Assembly: GCA_963828215.1 (NCBI GenBank)
Contig: CAWHFO010000044.1
Location: forward strand, 248,001-312,000
From: CAVTJL01 sp963828215
Lineage (GTDB): Bacteria > Pseudomonadota > Alphaproteobacteria > Geminicoccales > Geminicoccaceae
Length of the DNA: 64,000 nucleotides
Direction: 5' to 3'
This document shows, in pieces, positions 18,010 through 27,666 of this stretch (position 1 is its first letter; the number at the start of each line of letters is the position of its first letter). The position numbers and the translations under genes are program-made. The notes beneath the pieces were generated by a model. That model ran no database searches, had not been told where the DNA came from, and saw only the letters and a program-made list of their open reading frames with translations.

Positions 18010-19392
18010 TTGGACATCCGCGCGGCCGAGAGCAACTACCAGAACGAAAGCCTGCTGCTCGGCTTCAGCGAGCTGAGGAAGCTCAAGAGCGAGCGGCCGC
18101 TGGTCTTCAGCCGCGGCCGCGGCATTTTCGTCTTCGACGAGAACGGCAAGGACTATATCGAGGCGGTCTCGACCTTCTACTGCGCGGCGCTGGGCTTCAG
18201 CGACGAGGAGCTGATCGAGGCGGCGGTGCGCCAGCTCAGGGCGCTGCCGATGTACCCCTCGGCGATCCATCGCACCGTGCCGGCCGTGATGGAGCTGACC
18301 GACCGGCTGGCCGCCATCGCGCCCCTGAAAAATCCACGCATCTACTTCTCGACCACGGGCTCCGAGGCGAACGACTATCTGATCAAGTTCATGTGGTACG
18401 GCAACGGCTTCGCCGGGCAGCCGGAGCGCCGCAAGGTGATCTCGCGGGAGGCCAGCTACCACGGCAGCACGATCGCCACGGCCGCGCTGGGCGGCAGCCG
18501 CGAGCTGCACGAGAGCTTCGGCATCCCGATGGGCCTGGCGCTCCAGGTGCGCCATCCGAGCTGGCCCGCGGCGGCCGAGCCGGGCGAGGACGAGGCGGCC
18601 TTCACCGACCGGCTGGCCGAGGAGCTGGAGACCGCGATCCTGGCCGCGGGGCCGGAGACGATCGGCGCCATGATCGCCGAGCCGGTCTCGGTATCGTCCG
18701 GCATGTTCCCTCCGCCGGCCGGCTATTTTCCCAAGATCACGAAGGTGCTGAGAAAATACGGCATCCAGCTCTTCGTCGACGAGGTGGTGACGGGCTTCGG
18801 CCGGTCGGGGTCGATGTGGGCGACCGAGGCCATGGGCCTGGAGCCCGACTGCGTGACCTGCGCCAAGGGCATCACCGGCGCTTACATGCCGATCGCGGCT
18901 ATCATGATGGGCGAGGAGTTCGCCGGCCGCCTCGACCGGGGCAGCGAGGTCAAGGGCTGGTTCGCCCATGGCGGAACCCACCACGGCCACGCGGTCTCGG
19001 CCGCCGTGGCCATCGAGGTGCTGAACATTTTCGAGCGGCGCGACATCCTGGGCCATGTCCGGCGGATGATCCCGGTCTGGAACCGGATGCTGGACGGGCT
19101 GCTGGAGCATCCGCTGGTGCGAGGGAACAGAAAGTTCGGCCTGATGGGGGCTCTCGAGATCGCGGCACCGGGCGAAGGAGCCGCGGGCGCCGCCGCGACC
19201 CTCAAGGTCGGCGGCCTCAGCAAGTCCCTCTACGAGGCCGGCCTCGAGCAGGGGATCATCGTCCGGCCGCTCGCCGGCTGCGTCGTGATGGCGCCGCCGC
19301 TGATCATCACCGAGACCGAGATCGGCGAGCTCGGCCGGCGTTTGCGGGCGGCCCTCGACCAGACCCTGGCGGCGCTGCCCGCGGCCGGGTAG
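18010..19392 (+). CDS. Class III PLP-dependent aminotransferase
   Basis: 460 residues from a TTG at 18010, chosen because GGAGGAGG lies 8 bases upstream and family similarity begins there (AAESNYQNESLLLGFSEL). The open frame extends to 17893 without similarity. Class III (omega-aminotransferase) features: TTGSEANDYLIKF, SYHGSTIATAALGG, FVDEVVTGFGRSG with D257, and the PLP lysine K286 in TCAKGITGAYMPI. It would transfer amino groups between an omega-amino acid or amine and a keto acid. It heads an operon with an amino acid ABC transporter and lies back-to-back with hyuA, so a shared catabolic pathway is plausible. Confidence 0.9.
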   Translation: MDIRAAESNYQNESLLLGFSELRKLKSERPLVFSRGRGIFVFDENGKDYIEAVSTFYCAALGFSDEELIEAAVRQLRALPMYPSAIHRTVPAVMELTDRLAAIAPLKNPRIYFSTTGSEANDYLIKFMWYGNGFAGQPERRKVISREASYHGSTIATAALGGSRELHESFGIPMGLALQVRHPSWPAAAEPGEDEAAFTDRLAEELETAILAAGPETIGAMIAEPVSVSSGMFPPPAGYFPKITKVLRKYGIQLFVDEVVTGFGRSGSMWATEAMGLEPDCVTCAKGITGAYMPIAAIMMGEEFAGRLDRGSEVKGWFAHGGTHHGHAVSAAVAIEVLNIFERRDILGHVRRMIPVWNRMLDGLLEHPLVRGNRKFGLMGALEIAAPGEGAAGAAATLKVGGLSKSLYEAGLEQGIIVRPLAGCVVMAPPLIITETEIGELGRRLRAALDQTLAALPAAG

Positions 19393-19407
19393 CCGCGGCA
19401 GGGCGCG

Positions 19408-20247
<840 letters not shown>

Positions 20248-20391
20248 GCGACCAGCGCCCGCCGGCCGCGGAATGAGGGGCAGGCGTCGAGCATCTTCCG
20301 TCGTATAGGCAAGAGGCGGGAGCGCCGCCGGGCCGGGAAGGGCCGGATCGGCGAGCCCTCAACGAGACAGAGGTCGAGGAGGAAGGACTCG

Positions 20392-21321
20392 ATGACTGAT
20401 CGGCACCAGGCCGGAACGATGGATCTCGAGCGCCAGGGCACCGCCACGCGCCGGCGCCTGCTTCTGACGGGCGGCCTCGCCACCGCCGGCCTCGTGGGCG
20501 CGGCGGCGGCGTCGACGGCGGCCCGAGCGGCGGGCGCGCCCGAGATCGACACGTCCTTCAAGGACTTCACGCTGCCGAAGTTCGACTGCGACGACTCGCT
20601 GGTCAAGGTGCAGCAGAAAGGGCGGCTCGTCATCGGCACCTCCAATGACTGGCCCTATTCCTATCTCGATCCCAAGACCGGCGACTTCAGCGGCCTCGAC
20701 GCCGACGTCATCCGCTATGTCGCGAAGATGCTGAGCATTCCGGAGGTCAAGGTCGAGACCGTGACGTTCGATGGGCTGATCCCGGGCCTGCTCGACGGCC
20801 GCTTCGACCTGGTCGGCGATTCGATCCACTACACCAAGGCGCGGGCCAAGGTCGTGGATTTCTGCTTTCCCACCTACTACTACTCGGAGTGGCTGGTCGT
20901 GAAGAAGGGCAACCCGCTGGGTGCCCACCAGATCGCCGACCTCAACGGCCACAGCTGCGGGGCTCTGCTCGGCACCAACTACGCCGAATGGGTGCAGGGC
21001 ACCTCGGGCGTGGACTATCGAGGCTACAAGGACTGGCTGGCGATGGCCCAGGACATCCAGAACGGCCGCCTCGACGGCGCCGTCCACGACCAGCCGATCG
21101 TCGCCGCCACGATCAAGGAGCACGCCGACTGGCAGATCGAGCTGGCGAGCGGCTACGAGCCGCATCAGCTCAAGAATCCGGCCGGCTACAGCCGCTATGC
21201 CTTCCGTCAGGGCGACGTCCAGCTCCGCCTCGGCTTCTCGAGCGCCATCGAGTGGATGGAGGATTCCGAGGAGATGTCGAAGATCCTCAGCAAGTGGGGC
21301 CTCAGCGGCTACAACAACTAG
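20392..21321 (+). CDS. Periplasmic amino acid-binding protein of ABC transporter
   Basis: 309 residues. The N-terminus has a long charged region, then T-R-R-R-L-L-L-T-G-G and a hydrophobic stretch ending ARAAGA, which looks like a Tat-type signal. Family 3 solute-binding features follow: LVIGTSNDWPYSYLDPKTGDFSGLDADVIR, FDGLIPGLLDGRFDLVGDSI and VVDFCFPTYYYSEWLVVKKG. Ligand probably an amino acid or derivative; the neighbouring aminotransferase suggests an omega-amino compound. RBS GAGGAAGGA lies just before the ATG. Confidence 0.93.
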   Translation: MTDRHQAGTMDLERQGTATRRRLLLTGGLATAGLVGAAAASTAARAAGAPEIDTSFKDFTLPKFDCDDSLVKVQQKGRLVIGTSNDWPYSYLDPKTGDFSGLDADVIRYVAKMLSIPEVKVETVTFDGLIPGLLDGRFDLVGDSIHYTKARAKVVDFCFPTYYYSEWLVVKKGNPLGAHQIADLNGHSCGALLGTNYAEWVQGTSGVDYRGYKDWLAMAQDIQNGRLDGAVHDQPIVAATIKEHADWQIELASGYEPHQLKNPAGYSRYAFRQGDVQLRLGFSSAIEWMEDSEEMSKILSKWGLSGYNN

Positions 21322-21461
21322 CCGGGGCCGGGCCGGCCGGGCGGCCGAGGGTCGCCCGCGCCGATCCGGAAGGACGCGGAAGCCGCTCCATGGCGGCGGC
21401 ACGCGGCAGCCCTCGGCCCGGGCCCACGCGGGCCGCCACCCATCCGAGCGCGGAGCCGCCC

Positions 21462-22142
21462 TTGTTCTCGATCCCCGAGATGATCTCCTTCCTGCCGACG
21501 CTGCTCCAGGGCGCCTGGGTCACCATCACGGTCTCGCTCCTGGCCTATGCCTTGGCCCTGATCGTCGGCCTGGCCTTCGGCCTCGCCCGGCTCTCGCGCC
21601 TCTGGCCGATCCGCTGGCTCGCCGCCGCCTATGTCCAGTTCATCCGCGGCACGCCGCTGCTCCTGCAGCTCTTTTTCATCTACTACGTGCTGCCCTATGG
21701 AGGGATCGTGCTCACGCCATTCGCCTCGGGCGTGCTCGGGTTGACCGTCAACTACAGCGCTTACATGGCGGAGGTGTTCCGTTCCGGCATCCAGGCGATA
21801 CCGCCCGGCCAGCGCGAGGCCGGCCTGTCGCTCGGCATGTCGCGCCGCCTCCTGATGCGCCGGGTCATCCTGCCGCAGGCGATCCGCATCGTCCTCCCGG
21901 CGATCGGCAACTTCTTCGTCGCCATCTTCAAGGACTCGGCACTCGTCTCGGTCATCACCATGCGGGACCTGATGTTCAGCGGCCAGCTGCTGGCCTCGGC
22001 CACCTTCAAGCACTTCGAGATCTTTACCATGGTGGCGATCATCTATTTCATCATCAGCTACCCGACCGCCAAGCTCGTCGAGCACATCGAGGCGCGCTTC
22101 GACATCTACCGCGTCCGGCGGCCGGTTCCGGGCAAAGTCTGA
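21462..22142 (+). CDS. Amino acid ABC transporter permease
   Basis: 226 residues from a TTG at 21462 with GGAG upstream; an ATG six codons further (21480) is the alternative. HisM/GlnP-type permease: about five membrane helices and the conserved coupling loop (GIQAIPPGQREAGLSLGMSRRLLMRRVILPQA). Only one permease gene is present, so the channel is probably a homodimer. Last gene of the aminotransferase/transporter operon; the next gene converges 17 bases on. Confidence 0.92.
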   Translation: MFSIPEMISFLPTLLQGAWVTITVSLLAYALALIVGLAFGLARLSRLWPIRWLAAAYVQFIRGTPLLLQLFFIYYVLPYGGIVLTPFASGVLGLTVNYSAYMAEVFRSGIQAIPPGQREAGLSLGMSRRLLMRRVILPQAIRIVLPAIGNFFVAIFKDSALVSVITMRDLMFSGQLLASATFKHFEIFTMVAIIYFIISYPTAKLVEHIEARFDIYRVRRPVPGKV

Positions 22143-22158
22143 GCGCCCGGGCGGCCGG

Positions 22159-22662
22159 TCAGTGAAGGGCCGGCTCGCGCCCGGCTCGCGGCTCGCCGAC
22201 GCGCCAGTCGCGGCGAGCCAGGAGCTCGGCCATGGTCTCGGCGTAGGCGCAGAGCTGGGCCACGGCGCCCGCCTCGACGAGGACGCGGGAGATGCGCGCC
22301 GTCCGGGCGGCGTCGCCGGCCTGGGCCGCGGCGAGAAGATCGAGGAGGCGCCGCTCGTCCTGCAGCACGCCCGCCGCGCGCAGCGATGCCAGCTGGACGG
22401 GCCGCACCGCGCGGGTCGCCAGCAGGGCCCAGAGGCGCTCGAAAACGGCGAGGCCGGTCTCGATCCAGGCCAGCCCGAAGGCGAGGCGGAAGCCGTGCAG
22501 GATGCAGCGGCTGGCCGGGCCGCCGTCCGCGCGGCGATGGCGGAACGCCCAGAGGACGAACTGCTCGCCGGCCGTCAGGTGGACCACCAGCAGGCCGCTC
22601 GGACGCCGTATGTCGCCTTCGATGTCTTCGCCGCGCTCATTGTCCGGTGAGATCTGCCGCAT
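22159..22662 (-). CDS. Hypothetical protein, alpha-helical
   Basis: 167 residues from an ATG preceded by AAGGAGCC. No signal peptide or clear membrane span. The chain is largely helical with aromatic residues in the first half (LTAGEQFVLWAFRHRRADGG, ILHGFRLAFGLAWIETGLAVFERLWALLA). I have seen this general type in related bacteria but know no function. It converges with the permease gene and its promoter would lie in the AT-rich stretch above 22663. Confidence 0.6.
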   Translation of the reverse strand: MRQISPDNERGEDIEGDIRRPSGLLVVHLTAGEQFVLWAFRHRRADGGPASRCILHGFRLAFGLAWIETGLAVFERLWALLATRAVRPVQLASLRAAGVLQDERRLLDLLAAAQAGDAARTARISRVLVEAGAVAQLCAYAETMAELLARRDWRVGEPRAGREPALH

Positions 22663-23280
22663 CGTCAGGCTCCTTTCCTGGGCGCCCCCTCTATTGAACG
22701 GATGGATGATCTCGTCAACATATACTCGTGAAATTCTTATTTTTAGTAAGTAAAAATTGGATCGAGAACAATAATCGTTTCAAACTGCGCCGGGGCGCTC
22801 GCGGGAATGCCCCGTGCCTCCGGTCGACGCGGCGACGGCCGCGGGCGCTTGCCGTCTCGCGGCGAGAACGCGAATCGAGGTGAGGCCCGGCACGAGGCGG
22901 TCGCGGGCGGTCGTGTCCGGACCGGCGAGACAGGCGCCCGGAAGGGGCGGCTCCGGTCGGGCCGCCCGACGCAGGGAGCCTTGCCTGCCGGGTGCGTCCG
23001 GCGCGGGCGAGCGCCAGATCTTCTTCGAGCCGCCCGCTCTGAGGACACGACGTTCAGGTCTCCGAAAGTTCATGCGATCGTCTGTTGCTTGCGGCTCCGG
23101 CGGCTCTTTCTTGGCCTGCCGCGGCACATGAAGTATCGGTGGACCGAGTAGTTGGTCGATGGATGATTATTAATGCTACGCACGGTTGCGCCGCAACGCT
23201 GGCGCGAAGATAGTGCCCCGGACGCGACCGAAGCCCCGCGCGGCGCGTCCGCGTGTCATTCGGGGCTGGAACCGTGGCTT
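22663..23280. other. 618-base gap with an AT-rich block
   Basis: No convincing gene. 22690-22765 is strongly AT-rich for this genome and includes a symmetric element, TTTTTA at 22740-22745 and TAAAAA at 22751-22756 around GTAAG. On the minus strand TTGACG (22713-22718 complement) and an AT-rich hexamer about 17 bases on could drive the 22662 gene. The part from 22800 to 23150 is GC-rich and its open frames on both strands are Arg/Pro-rich with no family features. A 13-base palindrome, GTTGCGCCGCAAC, occurs at about 23184-23196, upstream of the PsiF-like gene. Confidence 0.5.
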
Positions 23281-23586
23281 ATGGCCGAGACGTCTCTCCT
23301 CAAGCGATTTGGCGCCGTCACTGGCGCCGCTCTGCTCGCGGCCTCGATCGGCTCGGGCGCGGCGTTCGCCGCGACGACCAGCAGCGGCAGCAGCTCGGCG
23401 ATGGCCAAGCACGAGCAGTCCTGCGAGGCCAGCGCCACCAAGAAGAAGCTGACCGGCGACGCCAAGACCACCTACGTCGACAAGTGCGTGAAGCAGGCGT
23501 CGACGAAGAAGAAGAAGCATACGACCGCCACGAAGACACCGGCGGAGACCCCGCCCGCCACGACGACGACGCAGCCCAAGGGCTAG
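23281..23586 (+). CDS. Small exported PsiF-repeat protein
   Basis: 101 residues. A signal peptide covers about 1-30 (FGAVTGAALLAASIGSGAAFA). The mature part holds one PsiF-type repeat: C-E-A-S-A-T-K-K-K-L-T-G-D-A-K-T-T-Y-V-D-K-C with the two spaced cysteines, followed by a Lys/Thr/Pro-rich tail. PsiF is a phosphate-starvation-inducible protein in enterobacteria; its role is not known. The frame extends upstream to 23173, but the ATG at 23281 begins the signal peptide directly. A strong hairpin follows the stop. Confidence 0.8.
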   Translation: MAETSLLKRFGAVTGAALLAASIGSGAAFAATTSSGSSSAMAKHEQSCEASATKKKLTGDAKTTYVDKCVKQASTKKKKHTTATKTPAETPPATTTTQPKG

Positions 23587-23616
23587 CATCGGCGCGATCC
23601 GGCCGATGGGAGACAG

Positions 23617-23654
23617 CGAGGCCCGGCCCCCGTCGACGCGGGCGCCGGGCCTCG
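23617..23654. terminator. Bidirectional terminator-like hairpin
   Basis: An 11-base GC-rich inverted repeat (CGAGGCCCGGC with GCCGGGCCTCG, loop 16 bases) lies between the stops of two convergent genes, the PsiF-like gene and the depolymerase-like gene. There is no long T run, as is common in high-GC genomes. Confidence 0.55.
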
Positions 23655-23666
23655 TCGCGTTCTGGC

Positions 23667-24497
23667 TCACGATCCGGAGCGGGTCGTGACCTTCTGAACC
23701 CACTGCCAGGCGAGATCGAGCCAGCCGGCCGGCAGCATGTGGCCGCCCGCGTGCAGGCAGAGCTCCAGCTCGCGCCCGCTGCTGCAGCCGGTCCAGCTGC
23801 GGCAGACGAGGGGGCCGGCGGTGGCGAAGCCCGTCGGGTTGGTACGGCAGCCATCGATCCCGCGTAGCCGGGCGAGCGAGGCGAAGACGTCGCTCTGGTG
23901 ATAGATCCTGCGGATCGCCCGGCCCTCGAGGGGGACGGTGTTGTCGGTCAGCCCGTGGATCTGCAGCAGGCTCACGGGGCCCGACGGGCAGCTCGCCGGG
24001 ATCTCGCCCCAAAAGGCGCCCGAGACCGCCACATAGGCCTTGAAGCGGTCCCCCCGGTAGCAGGCCACGGCCCAGACCATCGAGGCGCCCACCGAGAAGC
24101 CGGCCGCCCACAGCCGTCGCCTGTCGACCGGCCACCGCGCCGCGACATCGGCCAGGACGCGGTCGACATAGCCGAAATCGTCCCGACCCTGGACGGGCGA
24201 GCCCGGGAAGGACCAGTCCTTCTTGGGCCCGCTCGGGAGCACGAGCAGGACGCCGGCATCGGAGAAGGCCTTGCGGAGGCCCATGTCCCCCATCTCGTCG
24301 TCGCCGGAGCCGCCATAGCCGTGAAAGAAGAATGCCGTCGGCAGCGGCGTGGTCCCGTCCCAGCCGGCTGGCGGGCTGACCCGGTAGCTCCCGTTCTCGA
24401 TCGCGCAGGGTGCCTCGGTGCCACAGCGAGGCTCGGCCGAGGCCGGAGCCTATCAGACTGCCGTCACCAGGGCCGCCGCGAGCACCGCGCCGCGCAT
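23667..24497 (-). pseudogene. PHB depolymerase-like alpha/beta hydrolase with two in-frame stops in the signal peptide
   Basis: The frame starts at an ATG (24497) overlapping the corrected pyrE stop as TGATG. It reads a signal peptide M-R-G-A-V-L-A-A-A-L-V-T-A-V, then TGA and TAG (24455-24450), then continues in the same frame with A-P-A-S-A-E-P, a good signal peptidase site, and the mature enzyme. The body resembles secreted poly(3-hydroxybutyrate) depolymerase/esterase proteins: FFFHGYGGSGDDE, nucleophile motif GFSVG, LLQIHGLTDNTVP and a late His in AGGHMLPAGW. About 260 codons remain intact, so damage is confined to the leader. It is either a recent nonsense pseudogene or a local sequence error. 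An internal start at 24293 would lose the oxyanion region. Confidence 0.75.
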
Positions 24498-25181
24498 CAG
24501 CCGGCCGCCCGGTCGACCCCGCCATGCGCGGCGGACCAGCTCACCGGATCGGCCAGGAACGCTCTCGACCTCGTCCAGCACGTCGGGCGCGAAGCTCTGC
24601 TGCGCGCGGGCGACCCGCAGCACGTCCCGCCAGGTGGCGAGATGGTGGAGCTCGACCTCCAGCTCCCGGAAGGTGCGCTCGGCGTGGGGGAAGATGCCGT
24701 AGTAGAAGAGGACGAAGGCGTGGTCGCAGCGCTGGCCGGCGTCCCGCAGCGCCTTCACGAACCCCACCTTGCTGCCGCCGTCGGAGGCCAGATCCTCGAC
24801 CAGCAGCGTTCGCCAGCCTTCGCGCACGTCGCCCTCGATCTGGGCGTTGCGGCCGAAGCCCTTGGGCTTCTTGCGGATGTACTGCATCGGCAGCATCAGG
24901 CGCTCGGCCAGCCAGGCGGCATAGGCGATGCCGGCGGTCTCGCCGCCCGCCACGGCGTCGAACGCCTCGGCGCCGACCGCCTCCAGGAGGGTGGCCTCGG
25001 CCATCTCCATGAGCCGCCGCCTGAGGCGCGGATAGGAGATCAGGCGCCGGCAGTCGATATAGACCGGGCTCGCCCAGCCCGACGTGAAGATGTAGGGCGG
25101 ATCGGGGCGGAAATTGACGGCGCCGACCTCGAGGAGGAGGCGGGCGGTCGTGGTGGCGAAGGCCTCGCTGGCGGCGGCCAT
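24497..25181 (-). CDS. pyrE: Orotate phosphoribosyltransferase, +1 frameshift near the end
   Basis: Catalyses orotate plus PRPP to OMP in pyrimidine synthesis. Start at ATG 25181 with GGGGAG six bases upstream. Conserved parts are TSGWASPVYIDCRR, AVAGGETAGIAYAAWLAERL and the PRPP loop LLVEDLASDGGSK. Near the C-terminus the frame runs out of register after LDEVES: one extra G (forward base 24560). Removing it gives FLADPVSWSAAHGG and then D-R-A-A-G and a TGA at 24497-24499, which overlaps the ATG of the next gene. Without correction it would read 15 residues into the neighbour's signal peptide. As an essential-type gene, an assembly error is more likely than decay. Confidence 0.9.
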
Positions 25182-25246
25182 GGACATCTCCCCGGCGTTC
25201 CCTGGCGGCACACCTAGCCCGGCCGACGACGGCCGGCCAGTCCCGG

Positions 25247-26560
25247 TCAGGTGAGCAGGATCCCCGCCAGGGCGATCGCCAGCGTCGCCAGCAGAGGCCC
25301 GGCCACGGTGTCGACCAGGGGGCGCCTCGTCCCGCGCGGCAGGGCGCCGACGAGCCAGGCGAGGCGTGCCGCCTCGGCCACCCCGCGGGCGAGCGCGCAG
25401 CCTTCGAGGCTGCCCTGCCAGAGGGCGGGAGCCAGGGTCGCCAGGAGAACGGCGATCAGCAGGAGATTGCCCTGGAGCAGGGCCCGCTGGCCGCGCAGGG
25501 CGGCGAGGGCGCCCTGGAGCAGCGTCGTCTGGTGCTGCAGCGCCAGCCAGGGAAGGAGCCAGAGGAGGAGGCGGGCGGCCGGCGCATAGCCGCCGCCGAA
25601 GGCCAGCGGCACGGCGAACGGGGCCACGACCGCGAGCCCCGCGACGAGAAGGAGGGCCAGCCGGGCGAGGCGGCCGGCCTCGCCGGCCAGGGCCGGGCCG
25701 AGCGTCCGGGGATCCTCCCGCAGCGGGCCGAGGCGGGCGGTCGCGAGCTGCCCCGCCGCGTTGGCGCAGGCCAGGGCGGCCACGGCCATGCCCGAGGCCA
25801 GGTAGTAGTGGGCGGCGGCAGCGCTGCCGAGGGCGGCGCCGACGAGCAGAAGGTCGAGGCTGAGCTGGGCCTGGTTGAGCAGCGTGACGGCGCAGAGCGG
25901 GATGCCGAGCCTGAGCATCAGGCCGGGGCCCACCGGCTCGTCGCCGGGACCGCGCGGTGCCGAGGGCCCGGCGCCCAGCAGCGGCCAGGAGGCGAGGGCG
26001 CCGAGCGACCAGCTGAGCGCGAAGAGCCCGGCCAGCGTCACGAGGTCGAGGCGGCCGGGCCAGAGCCCGACCATCAGGGCGTAGGCGACCGGGCGGACCA
26101 GAAGCAGGGCCCCGGCGGCCGCGGGGCGCTCCTCGACCAGGGCCAGCCAGTCGAGCTGGAGGGCCGTGGCGAGCAGGGCCAGCATGGCCAGCAGGACGAC
26201 GGGTGCCCGATCGGGCAAGGCGAGCCAGGCGATGGCCGTGGCCGAGGCGACGACGACGGCGCTGACCGCGAGGCGGAGGGCCAGGTAGACCGGCAGCAGG
26301 GCCACCGGCCCCCCCTCGGTGCGTCGGCCCTCGGCGGTGACGACGCTCCGCAGGCCCAGCTCGCCCAGATGGAGGGCGTAGCCCTGGGCGGCCAGGATCA
26401 GCGACCAGACGCCGAGGTCGGCGGGCGTCAGGCGACGGGCGACGACCGCGACCGCGGCGAAGGACAGCATCGCCGCGAGCCCGCGGCTGCCGCCGAGCAG
26501 GGCCAGGGCGGCGAGCGGCCGGGCCTGGGCGCCGAGAGCGGCCCGGTATTGCGCGATCAT
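25247..26560 (-). CDS. Polysaccharide flippase (Wzx/MATE-like)
   Basis: 437 residues with about 12 hydrophobic helices spread over the whole length, beginning RPLAALALLGGSRGLAAMLSFAAVAVVARRL, the usual opening of lipid-linked oligosaccharide flippases, and a TPADLGVWSL motif. It would move undecaprenyl-linked repeat units across the inner membrane. The start overlaps the stop of the upstream glycosyltransferase by four bases. Last gene of the surface polysaccharide block. Confidence 0.85.
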   Translation of the reverse strand: MIAQYRAALGAQARPLAALALLGGSRGLAAMLSFAAVAVVARRLTPADLGVWSLILAAQGYALHLGELGLRSVVTAEGRRTEGGPVALLPVYLALRLAVSAVVVASATAIAWLALPDRAPVVLLAMLALLATALQLDWLALVEERPAAAGALLLVRPVAYALMVGLWPGRLDLVTLAGLFALSWSLGALASWPLLGAGPSAPRGPGDEPVGPGLMLRLGIPLCAVTLLNQAQLSLDLLLVGAALGSAAAAHYYLASGMAVAALACANAAGQLATARLGPLREDPRTLGPALAGEAGRLARLALLLVAGLAVVAPFAVPLAFGGGYAPAARLLLWLLPWLALQHQTTLLQGALAALRGQRALLQGNLLLIAVLLATLAPALWQGSLEGCALARGVAEAARLAWLVGALPRGTRRPLVDTVAGPLLATLAIALAGILLT

Positions 26561-27666
26561 ACGGCCTCGAGCCGGCGATAGAGCCGTAGCACCTCGCTCA
26601 TGATGGCTCCCTCGTCGAGTGGTCGCGTCGTCCTGGCCTGGCCATAGCGTCCTTCGAGCACGAGGCGGGTGGCCCGGCGGACGCCCGCCGCGAGCGAGCC
26701 CGGCTCGGGCGCGCAGACGAAGCCGGTGCGATCCTCGTCGAGCCAGTCCGGCACGTCGCCGACGTCGGTGCTGACGACCGGCCGCTGGGCCTTGAGCGCC
26801 TCCTTGACGACGGTCGGCGAGGCCTCGTAGCGGCTGGTCAGAAGGAGGATGCCGTGGGCCGCCAGGAGATCCGGGATCAGGTCGTGCTGCACCTGGCCGA
26901 TCCAGTGGATGCGGGCCGCGGCCGGGCTGGTCGCGATGCGGCGGAGCAGCTGGCGGCTGTCCTCGCCCTCGCCGGCGATGGTGAGCTCGTAGCCCTCGCC
27001 CTCGGCGACCAGCCGCTCGAGGACGGCGATGGCCAGCGGCACGTTCTTCTGGTGGCTGATCCGGCCGACGAGCAGCAGCCGGCGGGCGAGCTGCGGCCCC
27101 GGCGGGCCGGCCGTCTCGGCGAAGAGGCGGCCATCGAAGGCCGCGGGGATGACGACCGCCCGGGCGAAGGGCCCGGGCAGCACGAGCTGGGCCAGGGTGC
27201 GGCGGTCGCGGCCGCTGACGCAGACGATGGCGTCGGCCAGCCCCGCCACGCGGCGCTCGAGCAGCAGCATCAGCGCCCGAACGGGTGCTGCGAGGCGGCC
27301 GAGCCGGCCCTCGAGCACGCGGCCCGTGACATTGTGGTAGCTGATCACCACGCGGCCATGGCGCCGGGCGAGGAGGAGCTTCGGCCAGGCGGCGTAGTTG
27401 CGGTGGAAATGAAAGACGTCGCCGGGCTGGAAGCTCCTGCGGTTGCGCCAGAACCAGACCCAGAGGGCGAGGTAGAAGCGGAGGAAGTGCGAGCTCGTCG
27501 AGATGTAGACGATGCGCGGGTCGCGACGGACGTCCTGGAGCCGTGCCGCGATCAGGCGATAGGTGAGGCCGGAGCCCTGAAGGGCCCGATGCAGCCCCCG
27601 GAAATGCTCGGCCCCGCCGCCCTGATCCTGGGCCAGGGGATCGTTGTTGTAGAAGACATAGATCAT
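26557..27666 (-). CDS. Glycosyltransferase family 4
   Basis: 369 residues. GT-B fold: an N-terminal domain with GGGAEHFRGLHRAL and a DVFHFHRN segment, and a C-terminal domain with LLLVGRISHQKNVPLAIAVL and the nucleotide-sugar motif LLLTSRYEASPTVVKEALKAQRPVVST, where the EX7E-type acidic pair lies. Retaining transferase, donor unknown. ATG at 27666 overlaps the stop of the kinase-fused gene by three to four bases (ATGA), and the stop overlaps the flippase start, so translation is coupled. Confidence 0.9.
   Translation of the reverse strand: MIYVFYNNDPLAQDQGGGAEHFRGLHRALQGSGLTYRLIAARLQDVRRDPRIVYISTSSHFLRFYLALWVWFWRNRRSFQPGDVFHFHRNYAAWPKLLLARRHGRVVISYHNVTGRVLEGRLGRLAAPVRALMLLLERRVAGLADAIVCVSGRDRRTLAQLVLPGPFARAVVIPAAFDGRLFAETAGPPGPQLARRLLLVGRISHQKNVPLAIAVLERLVAEGEGYELTIAGEGEDSRQLLRRIATSPAAARIHWIGQVQHDLIPDLLAAHGILLLTSRYEASPTVVKEALKAQRPVVSTDVGDVPDWLDEDRTGFVCAPEPGSLAAGVRRATRLVLEGRYGQARTTRPLDEGAIMSEVLRLYRRLEAV

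Noticed and set aside
22807..23151. Small genes in the 22.8-23.15 kb gap on either strand
   Set aside because: Arg/Gly/Pro-rich frames without ribosome sites, hydrophobic cores or family features.
24450..24455. Selenocysteine or pyrrolysine reading of the TGA-TAG pair
   Set aside because: The codons fall inside a cleaved signal peptide, there is no SECIS-like element evident and two different recoded residues in a row would be without precedent.
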